NCBI GenBank assembly: GCA_029560805.1
Contig: JAKQKE010000187.1
Coordinates: forward strand, 1 to 39,065
Reading direction: 5' to 3'
Origin: Spirochaetota bacterium
Lineage (GTDB): Bacteria > Spirochaetota > Spirochaetia > Treponematales > UBA12059
DNA length: 39,065 nt
The notes under the pieces are model-generated. The model searched no databases. It saw nothing but the letters and a program-made list of their open reading frames with translations, and was not told where the DNA came from. Made by a program: the position numbers and the translations under genes. Shown in pieces: positions 15,141 through 21,501 of the stretch (the stretch's first letter is position 1; the number at the start of each line of letters is the position of its first letter).

Positions 15141-16249
15141 GCGGAGGTCAATTCGTCGAGCTGAGCCCTCGCGAGCGCATCGCCCGGCTCCATCTCGAGC
15201 ACGATCCTGAAGAACCCGGCCGCCTCCTCGTCCCTACCCTGCCTGCGGGCCACGACGCCGAGGTTCGAGATGATCTTGATATTCTCGGGCTCCTTGCGTA
15301 GCGCCCGCTCGAGCCTGCCCCGGCTCTCGGACAGCATGCCGAGCTCCATCTCGCAGATGGCCAATTCGTTCAGGAGGTCGACCTCGTCGGCGCCTAGCTC
15401 GAGGGCGCGGAGGAACGCGGCGCGGCCATCCTCGTAGCGTCCGAGGCGACGGTGTCCCCAGCCGACGAGGAACCAGCCGTTCCAGACACCGTCGTTGCCG
15501 CGGTTGAACTCCATGGCTCGCTCGATGCCTTCCTCTTCCCGGCCCATGCGTATGAAATCATAGGCTTCCTTGAATTTCGCGTCGGCGTCGCCGCGGACCC
15601 TGAGCTTCGACAGCACCTCGCGGGCCTTGGACAGCTTGGCCTCGTCATCCCCCATGGCCGCGTACGACTCGAACAGCCTGGCGGCCTGGCCGTACTCCCG
15701 GTTCTTGAGGTAGAAGAGGCCGGCGTTGAAGAATGCGTCGGGATACGCCGGCTCCATGGCCAGGAGCCGTTTATAGGCCTCGAAGGCCCTGGAGCGCATC
15801 GCGTCTGCCAGTTCCTCCTTACCGGAACGATCGAGGGCGTCGGCCTTGTCCTCGTAGAGGATGGCCAGGTTCAGAGTCGGCTCGGGCGCCTCGGGTGAGA
15901 GGCCGGCGAGCGCCTTGAAGATCTCCTCGGCCACCTCGAGGTCGCCGTTCCTGGCCTTGAGAATGCCGGCCTCGGACAGCTCGGCGAATAGCTCCGGCTT
16001 CACGGCCGTCACGAAGGCGCGATAATAGGCTCCGTCGGGGTTGTCCGGGTCGTACGCGAGCAGGCGTAGCATGCCGGCCACGATCATCTCCCAGCTCAGG
16101 TCGGATAGGTCGGGCGCGCCTTGGCCTAGCTCCACGGGTATCGGTATGGACGGGTCGACCGTGAACGAGCCTATGGGCCTGGCCATGCCCTCGGGTATCC
16201 TGATGAAGGCTATGTTGCCCGGAAGGCGCGGCGATTCGTCGGTATTCAT
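15137..16249 (-). CDS. Tetratricopeptide-repeat protein
   Basis: This 370-residue, apparently soluble protein is built of TPR helices. Clear repeats are ANLGVVARRQGRDEEAAGFF-like units near the end, LLNELAICEMELGMLSESRG before it, and DAFFNAGLFYLKNREYGQAA in the middle. TPR proteins act as scaffolds; no enzymatic motif is visible. I start it at ATG 16249, behind GGAGA with five-base spacing. A TTG at 16300 overlapping the stop of the PilZ gene would add 17 residues, but that extension looks unlike protein and lacks a good ribosome site. It follows the PilZ gene and is probably cotranscribed, so it could be part of c-di-GMP-dependent envelope or motility control, which is inference. Confidence 0.85.
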   Translation of the reverse strand: MNTDESPRLPGNIAFIRIPEGMARPIGSFTVDPSIPIPVELGQGAPDLSDLSWEMIVAGMLRLLAYDPDNPDGAYYRAFVTAVKPELFAELSEAGILKARNGDLEVAEEIFKALAGLSPEAPEPTLNLAILYEDKADALDRSGKEELADAMRSRAFEAYKRLLAMEPAYPDAFFNAGLFYLKNREYGQAARLFESYAAMGDDEAKLSKAREVLSKLRVRGDADAKFKEAYDFIRMGREEEGIERAMEFNRGNDGVWNGWFLVGWGHRRLGRYEDGRAAFLRALELGADEVDLLNELAICEMELGMLSESRGRLERALRKEPENIKIISNLGVVARRQGRDEEAAGFFRIVLEMEPGDALARAQLDELTSA

Positions 16250-16296
16250 CGTTTCTCCGTATTCGGCCCCCTCGGGGCCAGTCCGCTGGGTAGGGA

Positions 16297-17136
16297 TCAA
16301 GGGGCGGGAGCGCCGCCCTGATCGTCGTCGGCCTGGTTCTTCTTCTGTCCCAGGTAGTCGTTCAGGTGCATCTTGTAGGACATGGGCACCGTCGCCTCAT
16401 CGAAGCGTACGGCGATGGCGGTCAGATCCTTTCGGCCCTCGACGTCCTCGTAGCGGACCACGGAGCCGGACACGACGACGGTCTCGCGCGGATCCTCGAG
16501 GTCGACGCGCAGCCTGCAGCTCTTGCCGACGAGGAACTTGGCCAGCCCGACGATGATCACCTTGGCGCCGGAGAACGACAGGTCTCGCAGTATGCACCGA
16601 CGCGGTACCGAGTCGATCATGATCGTCGACTCCTTGCGGGCCAGGCCTATCTTGCGCATCACGTCGGGCGTCAGGAGTATGCGATCGTCGCGGCGGCGCG
16701 CGGAATTGACGTTGGCCTCGAGCAGTCGGCCCATGATCTCCACGAAATCGTCCGGCGGGCGGTGCGTCAGCTGTATCGAGACGAACTGCAGCGTACCGTT
16801 CGACTGAGCGTACGGCGAGAAGCCGGCCACTCGACCCGATATGAAAAACTGGACCGGCTCGGAGGTGTCCGACTGCTTGAACGACAGCCGGACACTGACC
16901 AAATTGTTGGCCTTGGCGATGCGCTCCAGCAAGGCCGGCCTGTTGGCCGCCAGCACCTTGACTTCGCTGAACGAGCTCGAGTAGATGACGCACGGCCACT
17001 GCTCCCCGAGGCACTTCAGGAACACGTTCTGAGGCTGGAGCCCGGTGGACTTCACGATTTCCTTGGTATAGGTCACCGAGATGGTCTTGAAGGTCTCGTA
17101 GTATTTGGCGATCTGCTGGCTGGTGGCTATGGACAT
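16297..17136 (-). CDS. PilZ-domain c-di-GMP receptor, PlzA-like with N-terminal PilZN domain
   Basis: The protein has 279 residues. Residues 10-130 resemble the spirochaete PilZN domain, and residues 145-262 form a PilZ domain. Both c-di-GMP-binding motifs are present: an arginine-rich RRRDDR at 147-152 (RxxxR) and DLSFSG at 185-190 (D/NxSxxG). The arrangement matches Borrelia PlzA, which links c-di-GMP to motility and host adaptation. The C-terminal tail (QKKNQADDDQGG) is probably disordered. The ATG has no Shine-Dalgarno and lies 11 bases after a very good -10 box, so the leader would be about five bases. It is divergent from the decarboxylase gene, sharing a 159-bp region. I consider the c-di-GMP role well supported; the phenotype is unknown. 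Confidence 0.88.
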   Translation of the reverse strand: MSIATSQQIAKYYETFKTISVTYTKEIVKSTGLQPQNVFLKCLGEQWPCVIYSSSFSEVKVLAANRPALLERIAKANNLVSVRLSFKQSDTSEPVQFFISGRVAGFSPYAQSNGTLQFVSIQLTHRPPDDFVEIMGRLLEANVNSARRRDDRILLTPDVMRKIGLARKESTIMIDSVPRRCILRDLSFSGAKVIIVGLAKFLVGKSCRLRVDLEDPRETVVVSGSVVRYEDVEGRKDLTAIAVRFDEATVPMSYKMHLNDYLGQKKNQADDDQGGAPAP

Positions 17137-17147
17137 GATCAGCTCGA

Positions 17148-17176
17148 ATAATACGGTATGGCCTATCTTTGGTCAA
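17148..17176 (-). promoter_or_regulatory. Promoter of the PilZ-TPR unit
   Basis: Minus-strand TTGACC and TATTAT have 17-base spacing. The expected start near 17141 leaves only about five bases before the ATG at 17136. Confidence 0.65.
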
Positions 17177-17210
17177 TCAAAGGGGATGGATGGACCGGCT
17201 ATAAACGATA

Positions 17211-17239
17211 TTGACAAAGGGGGTGGCTGAACCTATCTT
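17211..17239 (+). promoter_or_regulatory. Promoter of the PLP decarboxylase gene
   Basis: A perfect TTGACA and TATCTT with 17-base spacing. Transcription should begin near 17246, leaving a leader of about 50 bases. Confidence 0.75.
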
Positions 17240-17295
17240 TTGCGCATGCGGCGCCCGGGGCGCGGCCATCAAACCGCTAGGTTAAGGTAGGATCG

Positions 17296-18468
17296 ATGAA
17301 AGAAGAGTACGAGTTCCCGCTCGAGGACTACATGAGCCGGGAGCGCTTCGAGCGGATGAAGCGGTTCTCCCAGGACAAGACGACGCCGTGCCTGATCCTG
17401 GATCTTGACGTCGTACGGGAGAAGTACGAGGAGCTCCGCCGGAACATGCCGTACGCCAAGGTCTATTACGCGGTCAAGGCTAACCCGAACGACGAGGTAG
17501 TCGCCTTGCTGCGGGATCTCGGCTCCTGCTTCGACGTGGCCACGCGCTTCGAGCTGGATCAGCTGCTCAGGCTCGGCGTGACGCCGGACCGCATGAGCTT
17601 CGGGAACACGATCAAGAAAGAGCGCGACATCGCCTATTTCTACGAAAAGGGCGTCAGGCTCTACACCACCGATAGCTTCGAGGACGTGGACAAGATAGCC
17701 CGCGCCGCGCCGGAGTCCAAGGTGTTCTTCAGGATCCTCACCGAGGGCCTCGGAGCCGATTGGCCCCTGTCGAGGAAATTCGGTTCCCACCCCGAGATGA
17801 CGCGCAACCTGATACTCCATGCCCGCGACCTCGGGCTGGAGCCCTACGGCATCTCGTTCCACGTCGGGAGCCAGCAGCGCGACATCGGCCAGTGGTCGAC
17901 GGCGCTCGGCAACGTAGGCAACATCTACTCCTGGGCCGAGGATCAGGGCGTCAAGCTGCGCATGATCAACATGGGCGGCGGCTTCCCGGCCATGTATACC
18001 GATCCGACCAACCCCATCGAGCATTACGCGGGCGACATCAGGTCCTTCCTGACCAACAACTTCGGCGACGAGCTACCCGAGATCATCATCGAACCCGGTC
18101 GGTCGATGACCGGCGACTGCGGTATGATCGTCACCGAGATCGTCAACATCGCCAAGAAGAGCACTCACGACCTGTACCATTGGGTCTTCTTCGACATAGG
18201 TAAATTCGGCGGGCTCATCGAGACCCTGGACGAGGCGATCAAGTACCCGATCTACTTCGAGAAGTCTGGGCCGACCCTCGACATTATACTCGCCGGCCCC
18301 ACCTGCGACAGCATGGACATACTCTACGAGAAGACCCCGTACGAGATGCCCGCCGGCACCAAGATTGGCGAGCGCGCCTACATCCTGACGACCGGCGCCT
18401 ACACCTCGAGCTATAGCTCGATCTACTTCAACGGCTTCCCGCCGCTGGCCACCTACGTGATGAAATAA
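17296..18468 (+). CDS. Ornithine-type fold III PLP-dependent decarboxylase
   Basis: The 390-residue enzyme belongs to the eukaryote-like ornithine/lysine/diaminopimelate decarboxylase family. The PLP lysine is Lys61 in VYYAVKANPN. HVGSQ and the phosphate-binding MGGGFPA and EPGRSM motifs are in place. Cys337 in GPTCDSMDIL corresponds to the active-site cysteine of ornithine decarboxylases. The overall sequence favours ornithine or lysine decarboxylation (putrescine or cadaverine synthesis) over diaminopimelate, where the motif is usually GPICES. The ATG follows AAGGTAGG. It is a single-gene transcript with a strong promoter and no polyamine transport genes nearby. Substrate preference between ornithine and lysine cannot be settled from the sequence. 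Confidence 0.9.
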   Translation: MKEEYEFPLEDYMSRERFERMKRFSQDKTTPCLILDLDVVREKYEELRRNMPYAKVYYAVKANPNDEVVALLRDLGSCFDVATRFELDQLLRLGVTPDRMSFGNTIKKERDIAYFYEKGVRLYTTDSFEDVDKIARAAPESKVFFRILTEGLGADWPLSRKFGSHPEMTRNLILHARDLGLEPYGISFHVGSQQRDIGQWSTALGNVGNIYSWAEDQGVKLRMINMGGGFPAMYTDPTNPIEHYAGDIRSFLTNNFGDELPEIIIEPGRSMTGDCGMIVTEIVNIAKKSTHDLYHWVFFDIGKFGGLIETLDEAIKYPIYFEKSGPTLDIILAGPTCDSMDILYEKTPYEMPAGTKIGERAYILTTGAYTSSYSSIYFNGFPPLATYVMK

Positions 18469-18475
18469 AACGATC

Positions 18476-18512
18476 GGAGGCCGTCACGGCTATGCGAGCG
18501 GCGACGGCCTCC
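18476..18512. terminator. Hairpin between convergent decarboxylase and aminotransferase genes
   Basis: GGAGGCCGTC (18476-18485) and GACGGCCTCC (18503-18512) form a perfect 10-bp stem. No T run follows on the plus strand; on the minus strand TTTT comes five bases after the stem. It may slow transcription from both sides, but it is not a textbook terminator. Confidence 0.45.
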
Positions 18513-18558
18513 AGTATTCAGGCTTCCCGAGGCTCTTCGCCTCGCGAAGCGCGCCTCG

Positions 18559-19860
18559 TCAGGAGCGCGTCATCGAGGCGGCCGCCTCGTATATCTCCGA
18601 GTACATCGTCTCCAGATCCTCCTCGTCGACGCTCGAGAACGCGACGCGTAGCCAGGTGTCCTGGATCGATATGACGCCGATACCGCGCTCTTCGAGCAGC
18701 TTGAGCCTGAGCGCCTCGGCGGAGAAGCCCTCGCACTCGAAGCACATGAAGTAGCCGGAGTTGAACGGCAGGGCCCGGAGCCCCTTCGGAGCGGGCCGGG
18801 AGGCGATGAAGCGCTTAACGGCCTTGTAGCGCCCTTCGAGCGTCTCGCTGAAGCGCGCCTTCTGCTCGGCGTAGCGCGGTTGGGCCATCGCCTTGGCCAG
18901 GATATGCTGGGTCGGGGCGGTGGCGTTCGATACGCTCGAGCGCACGACGCCCATCAGCTTCTTGATCAGGGCGTCGTACCCCGTATCATCGAGCTCCGGG
19001 CTGGCGAAGGTGACGAAGCCGCCGCGGAAGCCCCAGACGTAGTCTTCCTTGGTCTGGCCATCGACCTTGGCGGCAAGGATCCTCGGATGGGCGCCGGCCA
19101 GGAGAGCGAACATCGACTCGCGGAGGTTATCGGGCTCGTACTGGAGGCCGAAGTACGCGTCGTCGAGCACGACCAGGACGTCGACGCCGGAATCGGCCAG
19201 GCGGACGAGCGCGTCGCGTATCGCGCCGGCCTCCGCGACGCTCGGCGTATAGCCGGTCGGGTTGTTCGGGTAGTTCAGGATGACGACGGCCTTCTTCGAG
19301 GCGGCCGAAGACTCTATCGCCGCCTTCTCCATCCCGGCCACGTTGAAGCCGCCATCGGCCGTGAAGAACTTGTACGAGGCGAACCTCGCCTGCTTCCGTT
19401 CCTCGACGATCAGCCTGTAGTTCGGCCAGAACATATCGGGAACGACCACCGAGTCGCCCTCCTCGATGAAGAGGTCGGCCAGGTAGGAGATGCCCGCGGT
19501 CAGGCCGGGCACGACAACCGGTAGGGAGAAGGACCGGCCGCTCAGGGACGGGTTCTTCTTGATGAGCTCGGCCTTCCAGGCGGTTCGGGTAGCCTGGACG
19601 CCTGACGTAGGCGCGTAGGCTACGGCCTCGCGCTTGGTTAGGCCCGGCAGATGCTCGAGCACTACGTCGAGGGCCATCGGCTGGCCATGAGAGAACGCCA
19701 TGCCGATGGTAGCGTTGAAGCGCTTAGCCTTCTCTCCGGCCTCGGCGCTCTGCGACAGGATCCCCTTAGGGAAGTACATCCGACGTCCAAGCCTCGAGAG
19801 CAACCTACCGGCGCTCTTCCCCTCCAGGGATCGATTCAGTTCCTCAGCTAAGGCGTTCAT
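18559..19860 (-). CDS. Class I/II aminotransferase (PLP fold type I)
   Basis: This 433-residue protein has the aspartate-aminotransferase fold. Visible motifs are YAPTSGVQATR near 82, LNYPNNPTGYTPS near 195-207 (substrate carboxylate and PLP contact), VLDDAYFGLQYE at 231-242 (Asp that binds the PLP nitrogen), and DGQTKEDYVWGFRGGF at 267-282, where Lys271 is the likely Schiff-base lysine. The substrate cannot be assigned; it is not close to a textbook AspC or HisC. Start ATG 19860 lies behind a GGAGG site. The promoter is excellent, and the 5' end of the message would begin with a very stable hairpin. It is a single-gene unit, convergent with the decarboxylase gene. Confidence 0.88.
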   Translation of the reverse strand: MNALAEELNRSLEGKSAGRLLSRLGRRMYFPKGILSQSAEAGEKAKRFNATIGMAFSHGQPMALDVVLEHLPGLTKREAVAYAPTSGVQATRTAWKAELIKKNPSLSGRSFSLPVVVPGLTAGISYLADLFIEEGDSVVVPDMFWPNYRLIVEERKQARFASYKFFTADGGFNVAGMEKAAIESSAASKKAVVILNYPNNPTGYTPSVAEAGAIRDALVRLADSGVDVLVVLDDAYFGLQYEPDNLRESMFALLAGAHPRILAAKVDGQTKEDYVWGFRGGFVTFASPELDDTGYDALIKKLMGVVRSSVSNATAPTQHILAKAMAQPRYAEQKARFSETLEGRYKAVKRFIASRPAPKGLRALPFNSGYFMCFECEGFSAEALRLKLLEERGIGVISIQDTWLRVAFSSVDEEDLETMYSEIYEAAASMTRS

Positions 19861-19883
19861 TCAAGTCCTCCGCTCCGTGATAC

Positions 19884-19905
19884 GGAGGCTCCCCCGGGAG
19901 CCTCC
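19884..19905 (-). promoter_or_regulatory. Hairpin at the extreme 5' end of the aminotransferase mRNA
   Basis: On the minus strand GGAGGCTCCC and GGGAGCCTCC form a 10-bp perfect stem, starting one or two bases after the predicted transcript start (about 19907). The 3' arm CCTCC can also pair in a second hairpin, CTCCGT-ATC-ACGGAG, or with the GGAGG ribosome site. It could stabilise the RNA or switch translation. Confidence 0.5.
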
Positions 19906-19913
19906 AGGTAAAG

Positions 19914-19942
19914 GTATTAGCCCCCGTTCTTCTCGTTGTCAA
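19914..19942 (-). promoter_or_regulatory. Promoter of the aminotransferase gene
   Basis: A perfect TTGACA and TAATAC with 17-base spacing on the minus strand, placed so that transcription begins at the hairpin described at 19884-19905. Confidence 0.75.
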
Positions 19943-20008
19943 TACGTAGCGCGATACACCCCATGGAGATACGCAAGCTCCGACGCACGGCCGCAGTCAT
20001 GGACGGTC

Positions 20009-20036
20009 TTGCCAACGTCGAGCTCGTGCATATACT
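20009..20036 (+). promoter_or_regulatory. Promoter of the CBM48 gene
   Basis: TTGCCA and TATACT are separated by 16 bases. The start would be near 20043, followed by AAGGAGG at 20057-20063 and the ATG at 20074. Confidence 0.55.
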
Positions 20037-20073
20037 CAGCGATGTAGCATTCCGTCAAGGAGGGCCCGGAATC

Positions 20074-20379
20074 ATGTTGAAGAAGCGGTACGCTAAGGAT
20101 GGCAGTCTCTGTACGGTCACCTTCATCATCCAGGCGGAACAGGCCGACGGAGCTATGACCGCCCATCTTTCGGGCGATTTCAACAACTGGAGCAGAAGCG
20201 CCAATCCTATGAAGCGCATGCCAGAAGGCGGTTTCGAACTGGGCATCAAGCTCGAGGCCGGAAAAGAATACCATTTCAGGTACTTGCTCGACGGCGAACG
20301 CTGGGATAATGACTGGCATGCCGACAAGTACGTCCAGAGTCCGTTCAGGGACTCCGACAACAGCGTCGTGATCGTCTAG
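20074..20379 (+). CDS. Small CBM48/AMPK-type glycogen-binding domain protein
   Basis: The 101-residue protein is essentially one isoamylase N-terminal/CBM48 beta-sandwich. Signature residues are AHLSGDFNNWS, then MKRMPEGGFE, EYHFRYLLDGERWDNDW and ADKYVQSPF. CBM48 domains bind glycogen or starch and normally sit next to a catalytic or kinase domain. Here the domain stands alone, so it may be a carbohydrate sensor or adaptor, which is inference. I start it at ATG 20074 behind AAGGAGG (20057-20063). The frame is open further upstream, but those codons would precede the promoter's transcript start. It is followed 128 bases later by the FMN-binding-like gene, which seems to have its own promoter. 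Confidence 0.85.
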   Translation: MLKKRYAKDGSLCTVTFIIQAEQADGAMTAHLSGDFNNWSRSANPMKRMPEGGFELGIKLEAGKEYHFRYLLDGERWDNDWHADKYVQSPFRDSDNSVVIV

Positions 20380-20421
20380 TCAACTCCGGCCATGCCTCCA
20401 TGCCGTTACCTTTTCCTTCTA

Positions 20422-20462
20422 TTGACTATTTAATCTATAATAATCTTACTATATTATACTAT
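20422..20462 (+). promoter_or_regulatory. AT-rich promoter region of the FMN-binding-like gene
   Basis: A strongly AT-rich block contains TTGACT (20422-20427) and several possible -10 boxes (TACTAT at 20447, TATTAT, TATACT). The spacing of any single pair is not ideal, so the exact elements are uncertain. Confidence 0.4.
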
Positions 20463-20507
20463 CCGCCATCGGACGGATGATAGTCTTAAGACCCATTGGA
20501 GGGACGA

Positions 20508-21323
20508 ATGAGGAAGTATATCGCGACGCTGATGACGTTGCTGGCGCTGTTCGCCGTCGCATCGGTCGGGGCCCAGGCCAAGATCGCTGACGGTTTCTAT
20601 TTCGCCGAGGAAGCGGCCTTCCCGTCGAGCGGCTGGAAGTACCAGGTAGTGCTCCAGGTCAAGGGCGGCAAGATCGTGTCGGCTACTTGGAACGGTATCA
20701 ACGCCCTCGGCCTCGAGGACAAGAAGACGATAGCCTCGTCCGGCCGCAACGGCATGGTCAAGGCTTCCAAGCTCGGCAAGGAGTGGCACGAGCAGGCGGC
20801 CGTCGTCGAGAAGTATCTCGTCGACACCCAGGACCTGTCCTTCGCCAAGTACACCACACCCGCCGGCAACACCGACGCCATCTCCGGCGTTTCGATTCAT
20901 GTGAAGGAATTCTTCGACCTGGCCAAGGCCGCCGTGGCCGCGGGTCCCGTCGCCAAGGGCAGCTACAAGAAGGACGGCTGGTTCTACGCCAAGGCCGCCG
21001 CCTTCGACAAGAGCGGTTACATGACGACCGTGCTGATCACGGTCGTCAACGGCCGCGTCGTCAGCGCCAACTGGAACGCCCTCAACAAGGCCGGCGGCGA
21101 CACCAAGTTCGTCCGAGCGGCCAAGGGTACCTATAAGATGGGGGCCAAGCAGGGCGAGTGGAATGTCCAGTCCCCGCGCGTCGAGGCCGAGCTGATCAGG
21201 ATCCAGGATCCGGCCAAGATCGCCGTCAAGGCCGACGGCCACACCGACGCTATCTCCGGCGTATCGATTCTCGTAGACGAGTTCGTGACTCTCGCAGCTC
21301 AGGCTCTCAAGGCCGCCAAATAG
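20508..21323 (+). CDS. Secreted protein with two tandem FMN-binding-like repeats
   Basis: The protein has 271 residues. A clear signal peptide ends at about residue 24 (LLALFAVASVGAQA). Two homologous halves follow. Each has DG.YFAEEAAF or DGWFYAKAAAF, a beta-rich stretch (YQVVLQVKGGKIVSATWN and TTVLITVVNGRVVSANWN), and ends in TDAISGVSI. This resembles the FMN_bind domain family, whose flavinylation motif is usually SGAT or SGAS followed by x-T. Here both copies read SGVSI with no Thr two positions later, so covalent flavin is doubtful. Spirochaetes use periplasmic flavoproteins for extracytoplasmic electron transfer, so a redox role is plausible but unproven. I start it at ATG 20508, eight bases after GGAGGG begins to appear; a TTG at 20496 is inside the ribosome site region. 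A strong terminator follows. Confidence 0.82.
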   Translation: MRKYIATLMTLLALFAVASVGAQAKIADGFYFAEEAAFPSSGWKYQVVLQVKGGKIVSATWNGINALGLEDKKTIASSGRNGMVKASKLGKEWHEQAAVVEKYLVDTQDLSFAKYTTPAGNTDAISGVSIHVKEFFDLAKAAVAAGPVAKGSYKKDGWFYAKAAAFDKSGYMTTVLITVVNGRVVSANWNALNKAGGDTKFVRAAKGTYKMGAKQGEWNVQSPRVEAELIRIQDPAKIAVKADGHTDAISGVSILVDEFVTLAAQALKAAK

Positions 21324-21341
21324 GCGTTTTCGACTAGCGAG

Positions 21342-21372
21342 AAGGCCGTCCGATCCGGACGGCCTTTTTTCT
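21342..21372 (+). terminator. Rho-independent terminator after the FMN-binding-like gene
   Basis: AAGGCCGTCCG and CGGACGGCCTT form a perfect 11-bp stem with the loop ATC, followed by TTTT and CT. It lies about 20 bases after the stop codon. Confidence 0.92.
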
Positions 21373-21401
21373 ATAGCGACGAAGCGCACGCCCCGCTATA
21401 G

Positions 21402-21443
21402 AAAAAAAGAACGGTATGCCTGGACGTCATTGCATACCGTTCT
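21402..21443 (-). terminator. Rho-independent terminator of the lepB-PBP-DUF115 operon
   Basis: On the minus strand AGAACGGTATGC and GCATACCGTTCT form a perfect 12-bp stem with a 12-base loop, followed by a run of T (plus-strand A run 21402-21408). Between this and the opposing terminator, TTTTTTCTATAGCG and its exact complement form a 14-bp inverted repeat (about 21365-21407) that joins the two T tracts. Confidence 0.85.
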
Positions 21444-21501
21444 ACCTCAGGCTTTCAGCGCCTATACAATATATCGGGCGTAAAGGTACGGATGATAAGC
21501 G

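Noticed and set aside
16250-16300. TTG start for the TPR gene overlapping the PilZ stop
   Set aside because: ATG 16249 has a better ribosome site and the added residues do not look like a TPR protein start.
19936-20073. Upstream start for the CBM48 protein
   Set aside because: The codons lie mostly upstream of the predicted transcript start, and ATG 20074 has AAGGAGG and begins just before the domain.
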